64,000 nt of DNA from positions 3,875,501 through 3,939,500 of the forward strand of contig CP136896.1 of assembly GCA_034359265.1 (NCBI GenBank), read 5' to 3'. Every line of letters starts with the position of its first letter. Position 1 is the first letter of the stretch. A program made the position numbers and the translations under genes. This document shows, one piece after another, positions 31,950 through 45,499 of the stretch. The notes below the pieces were generated by a model. That model had not been told where the DNA came from, searched no databases, and saw nothing but the letters and a program-made list of their open reading frames with translations. Source of the stretch: Canna indica. Taxonomy: Eukaryota; Streptophyta; Magnoliopsida; Zingiberales; Cannaceae.

Positions 31950-34900
31950 TTGTCATTGATTGACAGAATCATGTCGGCTGATCGAAGTTGGATGTACCGA
32001 CGTCTTGATCGTGGAGCTTTAACGAATGAGTTTCGATTAGGCGTAACTTACTTCCTAAATTTCGCCTATTCAAATCGGGAATTCGTTAGCGTCGGTGATA
32101 AAATCCGATGTCCCTGCCGCATTTGCTTGAATGGATGATTTTTTGATTGGGAAACGGTCACTCTGCATCTATATAGCAAAGGATTTGCACCAAGATATTT
32201 TCTATGGACTTGTCACGGGGAGTCACGTGAAGTCGGGACGTCGAGCAATCCTGTCGTTCAAACACATGGTGAATCTTCCTCTGCTAGTGTTTCAACATCC
32301 AGTCAATCTAATCCCTATAGAACTATGATACTTTATAGTTTTGGGAGTCAATTCCACCTGAATGATAATGTTGGTCGGCTAGTTACTGAGACGTCAGTCC
32401 CACCGGATACTACAGCGATTGATATCACAGAAGTACAAACTGCGGTAGAGATTGAATTGTCGAATAAAGAAGCTGCAGAATTTTACGAGATGTTGAAAGC
32501 TGCCGATGAATCTTTGTATGAGAATTGTCCTAAATACACTAGGTTTTCAGCAATGATGCAGCTCCTAAACATCAAGGCCGATTGTAATATCAGCGGGGTT
32601 GCGTATGATCGGATTGCAGGATTGATTAATGGAATGCTGCCTACTGATAACAAATTTGAGCCAACTTTTTATAAAATTAAAAAGCTGATGAGAAAATTAG
32701 GGTTGGGGTACGAAAAAATACACGCGTGCCAAAATAACTGCATTTTATATTATAAAGAAAATGTGTAGTTGGATAAATGCCATGTATATCAACATTCTCG
32801 TTACAAGGAGAAGAAATTCGTCCGATAAAAAATATCCTGTTTAAGGTGCTTCGGTATTTTCCACTAACACCGAGGCTTCGAAGATTATTCATGTCGAAAA
32901 AGACGCCCCCCCCTACATGAGTTGACATGCAAGAAGTCGTGATGATACAGTAATGACTCATCCATCCGACAGTGAAGCATGGAAACATTTTGATACATGT
33001 TAACCTTCATTTGCTAGGGATACTAGAAATATTAGATTGAGATTGTGCACAAATGGTTTTAATCCGTTTGAACATTCTACAACTCCTTACTCATTTTGGC
33101 CAGTGCTGCTGACAGTTTATAATTTGCCACCGTCAATGTGTATGAAAGATGAATTTATTTATCTTTCGATGATTATTCCAGGTCGTAAGGGTCCGCGAAA
33201 AGAAATTGACGTATTTCTTAGACCCTTGATAGATGAATTGAAAATATTGTGGACTAAGGGAGCTGTCACTTATGATTGTCATTGGAAGCAAAACTTCAAT
33301 TTAAAGGCCGCGATCTTGTGGACAATCAATAATTTCCCGCCATACGGCATGTTGTCTGGTTGGAGCACTCACGGCCGACACTCTTATCCGTATTGTATGG
33401 AACACTCTAAATCAATCAGTCTTCAGAACGGACAAAAAATCTCATTCTTTGATTGTCATCGTCGATTCCTACCGGCTAACCATCAGTATCGAAGGAATCG
33501 TAATAAATTTACTAAGGGCAGAGTCGAAAGAGATGGGCCACCACCGATGTTGTATGGTGAACAAATATTATCACGTGTTTCAGAACATCTAGATAAAGTA
33601 TTTGGTCGAAATGAAAGAGTGTCGGGCTTTGGTCAAACACATAATCGGGTGAAAAAAAGTATCTTTTGGGAATTGCCCTATTGGAGTTCATTACTGATTC
33701 GACATAATTGAGATGTCATACACATTGAAAAAAATGTGTTTGATAATATTTTCAGCACTTTGATGGATGTTTCCGAAAAAACTAAAGATAATGTCAAAGC
33801 CCGACATGATTTGAAAATACTTTGTAAGAGACCAGAGTTGGAGTTACAAGAGGTCAACAGACGATATCTGAGACCGAAGGCCCTGTATGTGTTAAATAAA
33901 CAACAGATCAAAGATGTTTGTCAATAGATTAAAGAACTCAAATTACCCGATGGATATGCTTCAAACTTATCTCGATGTGTGAATGTCGATGATTGCAAAA
34001 TATCAGGGATGGAGAGCCATGATTGTCATGTATTCATGCAGAGATTGCTTTCAATCGCATTTCGAGATCGTCTACCTGATAATATTTGGGGTTCGTTGAT
34101 TGAATTAAGTATGTTTTTTAGAAAGATAAACTTGGCATACGAGGCACGAGTTGGTGGCCCTGTTCAATATCGGTGGATGTACTTATTTGAAAGATACATG
34201 AATCATCTGAAGAAAAAAGTAAAGAACACCGCAGCTGTTGAAGGATCAATATCTGAATCGTATATCATCCAAGAAATTTCAACATTCTGCTCATTTTACT
34301 TTGAATCGATAGTACAGACAAGATTTGACCATCTTCCACGTAACGACGACGGGGAGTTCGACATTCAGATGGATATTTAAATATATTTTGTCACTCTGGT
34401 CGTGCTTTTGGTTCTCGTCCATCTTGACACTTAAGCGAGGAAGAGTATCATTTGACACACTTGTATGTATTACTCAATTGTCCAGAGATTGAACAATTCA
34501 TTGATATATTTGGCATTGAGATGATGCAAAAATACTCTATTTACAACGATCAAGAATTAGAGAGATTACGGAATCGTGATTTGCCTACATGGATTCAAGC
34601 TGACAGCAAAGATCACCGAGCTGAAATAGATGAAAGAATATTTGAGTTTGTTAGTGGACCGTCGCGACTAGTATCCTGTTATAGCGGATATTTTGTTAAT
34701 GGATACAAATTTCACAGGGTGGAATATGCATTTACAAAGAAGACGATGAATGCCGGGGTCTGCGTGAAAGGGATAACCTATGTTGAATGTAATATGAATT
34801 TTTATAGACTGGTAGAAGAAGTGATAGAGTTGTACTACTTCGGCTTAAAATCAGTTATTTTATTTAGATGTCATTGGTTCGATACAACAGAAAGGGGCAT

Positions 34901-35316
34901 GAAAGTTCATCCAAAATACAAACTTGTTGAGGTTAATTACAAATCGAAATTGGCAGCAAATGAGCCTTTTATATTGGTATCACAAGACAAACAAGTATAT
35001 TACGTGACGTATCCGGCTCGAAATAAAGATAGAGCAAATTGGCGTGTAGTTTGTAAGACTAAAGGTAGAGGAAAAATTGATCCGATAGTAGGAGAAAATG
35101 AGTCGATACTTGATGTGACAGATGGTTTCTATCAATAAGATGATCCTCCTGCTGTAGATCGTATTATTCCAATTCTCGAGGATGCAGACACAACGTCAAT
35201 TCAATTAGAAGTTGAATATGTTGATGATGACGATCATGAAATTGAGGAAGTTGGAGATTAAGAAGATGAAGAAGAGGAAGAATTCGAAGACTATTACTCA
35301 GATGATGATGAATAGT
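31950..35316 (+). pseudogene. TNP2 CACTA transposase, element C
   Basis: Starts MSLIDRIMSADRSWMYRR like element A. Domains in order: transposase-associated, TNP2 (TNGFNPFEHSTTPYSFWPVL about 33050), DUF4218-like, DUF4216-like, acidic tail. Disablements include an in-frame TGA after IRCPCRICLNG, stops after the CILYYKENV codons near 32766, frame changes around 33000 and 34380, and loss of about 120 bp near 34122 relative to A. Non-functional. Confidence 0.85.
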
Positions 35317-35387
35317 TGTAAAGTATATCTTATATTAAATATATCTTTACTATATATATAATAATCTAATTATATGTCTATTCAACA

Positions 35388-35838
35388 GATATATTTGGTT
35401 GTGGTTATCGTCGTAGGAGAGCTTCGGAGTCTCTGATTGGTGAGACTCCAGCACTTACTCATGCTGCCGATTCTCCTATTGTTGATCCTCCTGCCGAGGC
35501 TAGTACATCCAGACACAAATGACCACGCGGGCCGAACAGGTGGCAGCCTCCACCAGTCGCAGAGTCACGCAGATTCATTAGCGTGATTGGGGAGCGGTAA
35601 TATATCATGAATTATGAACCATTAAAAATTCATTATATCATAATATAATATTAAATTTTATTTTTGTTGTGCAGGTTTGAGCAAGAAGAAGTGCCAAGGA
35701 GATTTTCTTCTACCATTCAACGATATATGCACGGGGCATGACCACTAACATCGCGGAGACTCGGGGATACGACCCCGATTGGATTACTCCGGATATATGG
35801 GACCAGCTCGTGGCATTATGGTCGATGGATCGATGGAT
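35388..35838 (+). pseudogene. PF03004-type gene remnant, element C
   Basis: Homologue of element A exon 1 (with a premature stop after the TSRHK codons) and exon 2 (FEQEEVPRRFSSTIQRYMHG). It then jumps by internal deletion into the core exon (ETRGYDPDWITPDIWDQLV) and ends abruptly. Confidence 0.7.
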
Positions 35839-35840
35839 AG

Positions 35841-35900
35841 GAAAGTTACAGTAGTTAATGTTTTGTTTGTTCCGGAAATTAGAAAGAGTCTAATTTCTAG
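35841..35900 (+). mobile_element. Small Copia polyprotein scrap
   Basis: Translates as KVTVVNVLFVPEIRKSLIS, the conserved VLFVPEIRKNLIS region between gag and integrase in Copia elements. Sixty bases only, located exactly where CACTA C is broken. Confidence 0.6.
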
Positions 35901-36490
35901 ATAATTTGCTCATTAAACAAATTGACCATTGCTAATTCTTAATAATGAGCATCAATTTCGAAATTAACTATGGATTAATCTATATAAATCAACCTCGAAA
36001 TTTACATAATGCTATCTGAAAATTTCTCTCATTCTCATCATTTTTCTCTATTTGCTGCAACCTTTCAAGAGTGATCAATCATGGAGGTGTATTGCTACGG
36101 GGCAATAGAGACCTTAAGGACATGGATCACCCATCAACCTGTTGATCTTCTCTGATTCCACATCAAATATCCAATATGCACGTGTACATGACGGCGACAA
36201 ACGACAGCCGCATGCCGGTGAACATGCAGACACACGCTACGTGTAGTTCGGACTTTATATATAAATATGCGTGCATTGCCTTCGGAGTCGGCCATTGTAA
36301 TTATTATTTGAAGCAATGATTTATATATCAGTCCAATTAAATTATGAGTCATGTTTTTTTTCCAAAATCAGGACAATTTTTTTTGAAAATTCTCAAAAGC
36401 AAAATAGAGCCTTAGAAATTTTAATTATAATTGCAAAGTGCGCATATTGATCACATATGTAATTAATTATATTTATTTTTAATATTAATT
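35901..36490. other. Unassigned spacer, possibly retroelement
   Basis: Contains a TATA-like CTATATAAATC near 35976 and a leader-like stretch with an ATG at 36080, but no supported gene. It may continue the Copia insertion (LTR), which I could not confirm. Confidence 0.3.
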
Positions 36491-36652
36491 AAAGCAAAAT
36501 GCTATATCCTCCTAAAACTTAAGCCTAATAATCATCCTAATACTCACATATAATAAATTGCCCATGAATATTGATGAAATTACAACTCATACCATTTTGA
36601 GTGGTTAGGAGGATTTTTAGGCTGATTATTAAGAGGATATAACAATACTCTT
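36491..36652. mobile_element. MITE-like element with about 45-bp inverted ends
   Basis: Left arm GCTATATCCTCCTAAAACTT pairs with the right arm ending TTAAGAGGATATAAC. About 160 bp, no coding region; superfamily not determined. Confidence 0.6.
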
Positions 36653-37050
36653 GATTAAACCTATCCATCTTAAATCACGAGACTATTTTGACAATCTAAA
36701 AAGACAATTAATTGATTAAATTAATTATAAAATCATCCAAATCCTAGTCATTTAATTGAACATATTGGTCAAACCTAATTCCCACTAAATCAAGTTAAGG
36801 TTGACCAAATGTGGTTTCTTTACTTAGAAGAAGGGGAGCTACTCTTGGCTAGCTTGATCTCATCTAAATGATAGGAATTGGGCATCTAATTTAAATAATG
36901 TGATCATTGATCATGCTTGAGTCAATTATAATTTATAAATACATGCATGCAATATTTTTCTAATGTTTTATTTATTCTCCATATGCCCAAATTGAGATAT
37001 ATTTTGAGATTTTTTATTCCACCATTTAGTATTCTCACTTTGATAAAGAC
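36653..37050. other. AT-rich spacer
   Basis: I see no gene, RNA or repeat structure here. Confidence 0.3.
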
Positions 37051-38322
37051 TGGCGTGTATATATATACCGAAAAACCAAAAAAATTGGTTAACTCGAAAA
37101 TTTGTTTAACCGAAAAACTGGTCTGAAACGAATCAAATTTCGGATTAGTCGATTAATCGATCCGACGATTTCAATTTCGGATTTTATTTTATAAACTTTC
37201 AATTTTCGATTTTCAATGTAATGTTTACAAATCTTTAGGGACTCAATTGACTCAAAAAAAAGTTGTGGGACCAATGTGAAAATTCTGAAAAAGTTTAGGG
37301 ATTATTTTAGACATTTTCCCTAATAAAATTGATTAAAATAATAAAATAATAATCCACATAAGATAAAATTTGTCACGTCGTCATCGTTAAGTGACACATC
37401 AGCAAAAATCGTCAAAAATGACGGTGCGTGCAAAACGGGATAACAGAATGAAAGTTGATTTATTTTCTTGCTAACGAAAAAAGTTTATGCTAAAAAAGGG
37501 AAAATGTCCAAAGTTCGATTTTTTTTTGGTATTTACTCTATATAATATTTTAATTTTTACGCCCCAATTATTACTTATATTTTTTTTTCTCTCTAAAACT
37601 TATATAAATTAATAAATTGAAGTATATTTAAAATATATTTTATCCTCCAAAATTTGACCAATTATATATATTCTATAAATATGAATAAATATTATGATAC
37701 ACAAGTTTTTAAAATATCATAATATATATTTTTTACTAAACAAAGATTTGAATATCATATTGAACATATTCAACTCTTGCAATTGTTTGTGATGATTTTA
37801 TTCTTCTTTCGACTTTTTATTTATGAATATTAGGTTTGATTTGTATTTTTTATTTTGAAGTACTTTCAAGAATTGAAATGAGCTTTGCAATTTGTATAAT
37901 TTTATTATTTTTACATGTTAAAAATTTTATTAGTTAATTGAAAATTTATTGGTTAACCAAACTATAAAAATTGAAACCAAAGTTAATATATCGGTTTATT
38001 ATTAATGATTTTGAAAAACCGATGTTAATAAACCAATTAAAAAGTGATAATGTACAATTTCATCCCTCAAATATAGCCGAGTTTTCATAGTGGTCCCTAA
38101 AAAAAAATTCGATCAATGTGGTCCATCTAAAACATGACTCGAGCAAAATAGTCTGAGTCAGGAACTATTTTGCCCGAGTCATGTTTTAGAGGGACCACAT
38201 TGACTGAGTTTTTTTTGAGGGACCACTATGAAAACTTGACTATGTTTGAGGGATGAAATTGTACGTCGTCCCTTAAGAAAATGTTAATGGACCGATTAAC
38301 TAGCTAGTCCATGCTCACCCCT
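37051..38322. mobile_element. hAT-like non-autonomous element (right end seen)
   Basis: Ends CCATGCTCACCCCTA at 38308-38322, the inverse of the TAGGGGTGAGCATGG hAT terminus. The start has CCGAAAAACC-type repeats typical of such elements but the exact left end is unclear. A foldback element is nested at 38051. Confidence 0.5.
38051..38262. mobile_element. Foldback element with about 95-bp arms
   Basis: GTACAATTTCATCCCTCAAA at the left pairs with TTTGAGGGATGAAATTGTAC at the right, continuing through CATAGTGGTCCCT/AGGGACCACTATG to ACATGACTCG/CGAGTCATGT. Almost the whole unit is self-complementary with a short loop. Confidence 0.85.
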
Positions 38323-38649
38323 ACTAAAGAGAGAAAAAATCTTAGGAACACTACTAAAAAAAATGGCTTTTTGCGACGGGCCAATTGCAACGGCACAAGA
38401 TGCAGTCGCAGATGCTATGGGTCTGCGACCGCAGTCCACTGGGGTCGCGGACTGGCTAATGTTGTGACGGCATTGCGATCGCCTAGAGTTTCATCGCAAA
38501 ATAGCAACGACACTGCGTCCGTCTCGAGTGCCATCGCAATATGGCGACGGTTTGGCAATCATTTGCGATCGTTAAGGCCGTCGCAAAATGTTATTAAATT
38601 CCCCGCCCAATCCTCTCTTTTTTTCACTTCTCCTGCTTGATCAACCCTC

Positions 38650-38788
38650 TCACTTTCCCTGCTTGATCTCTGCCGCCGACCGCTGTTTGTTGGCCGCCGC
38701 CCGCTGCTCGCCGCCGCGTTGCTTGCCACCCGCCGCCTGCTGCTCGTCGCCCGCCGCAAGCATGCCACCCGTCGAACCCTAGCCGACG

Positions 38789-38790
<2 letters not shown>
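38650..38790 (+). promoter_or_regulatory. GC-rich leader of CACTA element B
   Basis: Dense CCGCC tracts followed at GAACCCTAGCCGACG by a GT and a long CT run. In position it matches the GC-rich leaders of elements A and C. A 5' intron running to the acceptor TTTCAG at 42001-42006 is possible but not proven. Confidence 0.35.

Positions 38791-38791
<1 letters not shown>

Positions 38792-38862
<71 letters not shown>
38792..38862. repeat. (CT)n microsatellite
   Basis: About 35 uninterrupted CT units. Confidence 0.97.
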
Positions 38863-38864
<2 letters not shown>

Positions 38865-41800
38865 CCCGAAGCCCTAGCCGCTAGCTACAGTTTCAGTTGG
38901 GATTAAAGGGGAGGGCTGCGGCAGGCGGTGCTTGTCGTCGACTCGTGCAGGGTTTAGGGTTTAGCATTTTATCCTAGAAATGTTGAACCCTAAATTCATG
39001 TCAGAATCTAATGTACCTGAATGTCCAATGCCTAGGTACAGTGCAGTAGGCATAGATTTTGCTGCTCACTATAAAAGGTTCTAGCGTGGCTAATGCCTCT
39101 ACTGCTGTACATTTAGCTTTAGTCTTTTAGTTCCATTTCCCCCAATCTTAGTTATTCTTGCTGTTTAAGTGAATACTTGGCATTGGCATTGCCATTGACA
39201 TGTTTAAGTGATTCTTGCTGCTTATTATATACCTCATTGGTCTTGCATTCATTCTTTGGCAGTTACAAAGAAATATGAGTTAGTGTAAGTTGTCAATTTT
39301 AATTTGTTCTTGACTTAGGTTCAATGAAGTTGATCAATTCTTGACTAATTAGCACACAATTAACTTGAGGATGAGACATTTCCATGGATCAAGATAGATG
39401 TTGCTTGCTCTATTCTGATATTATTGCTTAATGTTTTTAGTAGGATGATTGCCTGAAACATTTTAGTCTAGTCCAACTAATTAATGTTTCTTTACTAATT
39501 AATGTATGAACACCCATGGAAATATGCAATTGCCGGAGGGAAACATAAATTCTAGCTAGTTTTGCAGGGTTTCAAATTAATAATGAATATTATATTGCCC
39601 TTCAACTCAGTTTGTGTTAAATTGTAAGTTGTAGACTTGCTTGGGGCAATATATTATGATCAACCATAATGAGGTAGTAGTTGAGATGAATTGAACTTGG
39701 AATTTGGATAGGAGACTAACTAATGGGGATTGGGTGCAGGAATGCCTTATGTGATGGTAAATAATTAACTGAGAGACTTTTAGATGATGAAGACGTAACT
39801 AGTTGAGGTTGGGTTCAACCGGTCGAATCTGGTTGTATCAATCCGAAGTCAGACTTAACTATAGCTCAGATCAAGATTATGGCCGAATTTAACTACCATT
39901 GTTAGATTATGGCTATTGTAGGTGAGATATACTTTTCTTAGTTTAAGTGCATATAATTTATTTTTTAACTAGCATTGTTCTTATTAGTATTATCCCTGGA
40001 ATGTTTCTCTAATTTAGTTCTATTTTTTGAAAAATATATATATTAAAATGATACTTCTCAAAGTTATCATGCTTCCTTTCAAGTATATTCAAACTTGAGT
40101 TGCAAGAGATGACCTCCAACACTGTTGCTATCAACTCCACTACCACCGACACTAACACTATAATAGCCCTGGTGTCAATGTAAATGTTTCCATTTTTTTT
40201 TCATTTTTATTGTTTGACTGTTTCCATTTAATACTAAATGATTGTGAACCTTCATTTAGTATTGGTAGTACCTTCAGTATTATAAATCCACAATAGGGAA
40301 GAGACTAGTAGAATAAATTTATAGACTATTGTGTTAATTGAAGCTTACTTTTTGAACAGGTGTGGTGTGTTTAACCAATAATTGGTCAAATAAATGCGAG
40401 ATAGGTTCAATGCGAGATACCTTGAAACTTGCAAGTAACATAGTAAGAGTAAGCATTTAAGCCAAAAGAAAAGAGGAGTCAAGCATTTAAGTATGGGGCA
40501 GTCCACATTCCTCATAGAACTTTCTTTTTGGAGTATATAGTCCAAGAAGTTAAGCATTTACTTTCATTTTGGTGCTCAAGCTCATGATCTAGCAATCACA
40601 ACTCCTATAGCTAGAAATATATCTAAACTGTCATAAAATCATAATGGGCATTTCCCTCCCTCAAACAAAGACATTTGCATTTTATAAATCAGGATATATA
40701 CATCATTCTTCATGGTATACTTAAATAATTAGTGCTAATGATAATTATTGCCAAGTGATGAAGGCATCATCATCATCATCATCGTTCCATTACACGTAGG
40801 AAACATGGAAAACCTCTTTGTTTGTGCCATATTGACGTGATGCACAGATGGATTACTGCAGTATGTATTTGAAGTTTAAAAATTAGGTATCCAAACTAAA
40901 AATCTTGATCTGCAGCAAGTTTTTTTTTCAGATATCCTTCCCCATTTTTTAGTAGGACAGGAATTATGATAGGTTGGACCAAGAAATCTAATTTGATATG
41001 ATCAATTGATTTAAATATTTTCAGAAATATTTGGGCAGAGTATAGAATGGCAGTCTTGCATAGTTGCAGAGAAAAAGGGAGGAACAATTAGCTGACACAG
41101 TAATATACCCTTTTCTTCTTTGCTGTCTAAAGTTTGTCCAAAAGCTACTTTACTTCTTTCTTTACTTTGATAAGGAGGGACTTTTTGGTTAAAAAAAAAT
41201 AGTATTCCTGCTGCAGTAGAATCCATCAACTTCTTTCTTACTATTTAAGAGGGAGAAAAGACATATTACTTTTTAAATTTAGCGTGATTAAGGTATTAAT
41301 TTAACATGGACCACTAATTCCCTGGACACTGTCATTAATACTGATTTAGGTAGGAGTTATCCTCTCAACTTTCCTTAATTTTGAGAAGAAAGATATGTGA
41401 ATGATGAAAAAGGATGTGTTGCTTTCTCTCTTGCCATCAACAAAGAGGATGGCTAGCTAGCTTGTGTTCTTTTCAAGCATTGTTTGAAAAGGAAAAGATA
41501 AGTCCAAAAATGATATCTACTCATGATATATGACTGAGTGTAGAGTCAAAAACAAATCTTGATTTGTTTGTTATACACAAATTGTATGAGCCAAGAAAAC
41601 AACTGGCTTGACATCATTTTGCCCTTGCACTAAATGAAAGGTCTTCTTGGCACCATCTTAAATAACACATATGTGGATATTCCTGTAAGATTCTGAACAT
41701 GTATGTTCTTGATTAAAAAGTGATGATCTTTTGACTATTGAGTTTCCATATGAATCATTTCTACTTTCTAATTCTTTTTCATAGTGAAAGTTATGTGCAT

Positions 41801-42046
41801 CAGCTTAGTGCTTCAAAACTAACAATACATAAAAGGTTCTGAAATGCATACTAAAGGTTGATTCTAATATATCTAGTAAATGATAATGGAATGATATGAA
41901 ATGCTGCAACATGGATTGCTAGTCAAACTTTGTGACATATACAGTGGGAGTGCACTGTTGTTGATGGAGTGTCATAATCTATATAGTTTTATTTTTTTTA
42001 TTTCAGGTTTGATATATAGTGTCATAATCTTACGAGACAAGTGAAT
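38863..42046. other. Long non-coding stretch of element B
   Basis: No domain or repeat family recognised in 3.2 kb. It is either the 5' intron of the element B gene or captured host sequence. Short frames on both strands look incidental. Confidence 0.35.
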
Positions 42047-43660
42047 ATGTCGGGACCTTCCACGCCCGCCGCAGTGCCGCCGTCGCCACCACCACCACAA
42101 CCACCGGCCCCGGAGGCTCGAGATCGTCGTAGGCCTCGTGCACCTTCATCGACCGACCAACGTCAGCGAATATCGCTGCACGGTCTAAAGTAAGTATCAA
42201 AGTTTATTTTTTATAATTATTAATTAATTAATTTCTACTTATGTTGTTATACTTGAGTTGTAGATTCGAGCAGGACGATGTTGCTCGCAACATCACCTCT
42301 ATTATCAAGAGGTTCTTTTGGGAGCCGTGGCGTTCATGGACCCACGTGTCGCAGCATAATCGAGATACATTATGGTCCGAGTTCGAGGTACGTAGTTTAT
42401 TCATTATGGTCTGACTACAAATTGGTCTCAATTAAACTGCTTAGGGACTTGACATATTTCACAATTTTCTAATGATGTTCAATATCTACTTTTTGTGAAC
42501 TTGTATTAGTGTTTTCTTTTTGTAGGCCCGATATACCTGGGATCCCGCCATTGAGGCTCATATGAAGGATGCTTGGGAAACTTACAATAAGAAGCTTTTC
42601 AAGGATATCCTCCATCGGGCGCGGGATGAGGCGCGCGCGAGTATAGGCGGTAACAGAGATACACCTATGGATGCGCTCAAGGGACACGGGCTAATCTGGA
42701 TGGAGGTCGACATATGGGATCGGTTATACGATATCTGGGCATTGGAGGGATGGCAAGGTGCCTCCCGGACGGCGCACCAGAATCGAATGACGCTGGTCGA
42801 AGGATCCGTCGCCCGACATATCGATGGGTCCATCCCTTTTATCAACCATGAGTGTCGATTGGTAAGTAATTTAGTAACTATTTTTATTATTCATTTATTA
42901 TTATAGTAAAATTAATTATATTTATTTTATTGTAGGGGACGCTAGATGAACAAGGGACGCTCATCCATGCTAATCCTCTAAGGATCTTTGATGAGACACA
43001 TAAATACCAGTGTGGTCCTCGCCAGGGTGAGTTCATCAGCAGGAGGTCGGAGACGGTACTGGTAAGATAATATTTTTTTAAAAAATATCTTGTTCTATTA
43101 AATATAATTAATTTAATTAATTAATTTACTTTTATTTAATGGCCACTTATAGTGAGTTGGTGACCCAGCGAGGAGGTGATCCTGTGCAACATCAGCTTGA
43201 TGTTGACGCATGGATGCAGGTGACAGGCATCAGCCACGGCCGTGTATATGGCATTGGCACAATGACCCACACACGGGCGTTGTTGCAACCACATGGTGCA
43301 GGGCCGTTTGCTTTCACCTCCTCCGTCGCTGGTCCATCAACATCACGTGCAGATCAAGACCGATTAGCGGCCGTTGAGACTGCTCAGGCACGCCTTAGCG
43401 TCGACATGGCCGCTATGAGAGATACTGTGACGCAGATAGCTCAACATATGATGCAGATGGCTCAACATATGACGTAAATGACCCAGTACTTGACATATAT
43501 ATCTTCTCTCATACCTGGTGCTCCGGCTCCTCTACCTCCCCCATCATTCGGTGCGACGACATCAGCATCGGATCCATCATCATCATCGACGTCGACTGAT
43601 GTGCTCCCCACGCAGCCCCTCTCCCCGTCTGATGCGTCTGTGTTAGAGATTGACTCAAAT
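42047..43660 (+). pseudogene. PF03004-type CACTA protein, element B
   Basis: Exons by splice consensus: 42047-42189 (Pro-rich start MSGPSTPAAVPPSPPPP), 42264-42387 (KFEQDDVARNITSIIKRFFW), 42526-42861 (core, ARYTWDPAIEAHMKDAWE ... WQGASRTAHQNRM), 42936-43061, and about 43139-43660 (QRGGDPVQHQ ... VYGIGTMTHTRALL, then a coiled coil and Ser/Pro-rich tail). The first four junctions are phase-consistent. Before exon 5 no AG exists where expected (the site reads TTTAATGG), and TAA at 43475-43477 interrupts the coiled-coil region, so it is probably dead. In En/Spm the equivalent protein binds subterminal repeats. Confidence 0.75.
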
Positions 43661-44560
43661 TAGGTCCGAACCGAATCCAACGAGTTCGACCAGATCCAAA
43701 TCGGAGTTGATTTGATCAAGATATGCTTGAACCAATTTGCCAATTTGATTGAACCATGTTGAACAGGACTCGATCAAAATAAACTATGATTTTATAATCA
43801 TGGGTCTGGGAGCCCAGCCCACCATCTTCTCAAGATACCCATGCCAATGTTGCAGCGGCACACGTAAAAGATTTCAAATTGATGATAACTTCAGAAGTTT
43901 TCAAATTGATGATGTGGAAATCAAATATTGCTTTTGACTAGTCAAATGGAGAAAAAGGTGGAGGCATCACGTGAAGCCACCAAGCATTTTGAAAGTTTCT
44001 TTGGTCAAAAGAAGCATTTCAGTCATCCGATTAAATCGGACGGAGCAGCAAATTCCTTGGAGATTTTTTCTCCACTAAAGTAGGCATGAATCGGATCTCC
44101 CCCTCTATTATAAATAGGGGCCTAATATGTAGTTCTAAGATAATCCCACACCAAGAGAAAATCCCCATGTGAGAGTTTCAGAGATTCAGAAAATTAAGAG
44201 TGTCGTTACGACCCTTTTCCTAAGGAGTGCCCCTTCTCAGTTTCCGACATACAGCAACAGGAGTTCAGTTTCAAGACAGATCTTATAGAGACAGTGCCTC
44301 TACTCCGTACCAATTTTAGGTTCAATTAATTTAAGACAATTTACTGTATTATGAAGGGGATTTAGATTATTGCACTCTTATTGGAAAAGTTCTTTTCTAG
44401 ATTTAATAAAGCAGTCTCCTCTTCTCCCTGTGGACATAGCCTCGGTACACGCCGGGTCCGAACCATATTAACCCCTTGTGTCTTTTATTTTTCTCGTCGG
44501 GTTCGGATTTCGTAGATCCTGCAGGAAATTACCCCAAATTTCCTAATAGCTTGATCATTG
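43661..44560 (+). mobile_element. LTR-like insertion in element B
   Basis: Has the features of a Copia LTR: a TATA box (TATAAATA, 44109-44116) after CCCCTCTAT, a transcript-leader-like region, and near 44425-44490 GTGGACATAGCC...CCGAACCA...CTTGTGTCTTTTATTTT, a pattern common at the ends of plant Copia LTRs. Exact ends and a target duplication are not resolved. Confidence 0.55.
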
Positions 44561-44837
44561 ATTTTTTTTTTTGATATTTTATTTTGATATAATGTAAACA
44601 TTATTGTTTTGATACGATGTAAATAATATTTTGATATCTATATATTATAATCTGCTGTCTTTTGTCTGTATTTTAATTAAATATTGGAACAGAAATTAAT
44701 ATATTTTTGATATTTTAATATATATATATTTATGCGACAGTTTTGCGACCGCAGTTGCCATCGCAGATGCTCACCACACGGTCGAGTGTAGCGGTCGCAA
44801 AAAAACTATACGACGACCATTTGCCACTACTAGAAAA

Positions 44838-45225
44838 ATGGGCATCAGCAACGGCTGATGCCGTTGCTGAACCGTTGCTGAAGAGAATCAGCAACGGCCG
44901 AGCCGTTGCAAAAGAGCCGTGACAGAAAGTCGCGTTGCTGATGACTTAGCAACGGATCAGCAACGGCCGCTCGGGCCGTCGCTCAAAACATTATCAGCAA
45001 CGGCCGCACGGGCCGTCGCTAAAAATATTATCAGCAATGGTTTTGCCACGGACCCGAAGCCGTTGCTGATAACATTAATAGCAACGGCCGCTGAGTCCGT
45101 AGCAACGCCGTTAGTAAAAGACCGTCGCTAAGCCGTTGCTGTAGGTCATCAGCAACGACTTTCGATACACTTTTAGCAACGGCTTTCCCACGGATGGCCG
45201 TGGGAAAGCCGTTGCTGATGATGTG
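44838..45225. repeat. Left subterminal repeats of element A
   Basis: More than a dozen copies of AGCAACGGC or its inverse, often as ATCAGCAACGGC back to back with GCCGTTGCTGAT so that pairs form short hairpins. Confidence 0.85.
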
Positions 45226-45499
45226 GACCTGGGGACAGAAACATTTAAAATTTCTAATTTTCATTGATACATTGATACATTATCTGATACATAACTCACA
45301 CACCCATACTCTCATACACACATTCATTCACATCACAAACACACCAAGATATACATCAAAACAATTATATTTATATTGATAATTATCCACGATAGTATAA
45401 AAATAATTCAAATGCAAAATTGAAGTATCAATATCCAAACAAAATAAGTTAAACAAATTCAATATCTCAGTAACAAGTTCAATATCCAAACAAAAAATC

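Larger units (their letters stand above)
30605..35838 (+). mobile_element. CACTA element C, right end truncated
   Basis: Left end CACTACTAGAAATTGG, then AGCAACGGC subterminal repeats in both orientations to about 30800, shared with element A. TNP2 and the start of the PF03004-type gene follow on the plus strand. Sequence stops at about 35838 within the PF03004 core and continues as a Copia scrap. No right terminus. Confidence 0.8.

Noticed and set aside
38349..38590. Possible host gene in the GC-rich start of element B
   Set aside because: The sequence is CACTA subterminal repeats (GCGACGG/CCGTCGC) and a leader; short frames there have no conserved domain.
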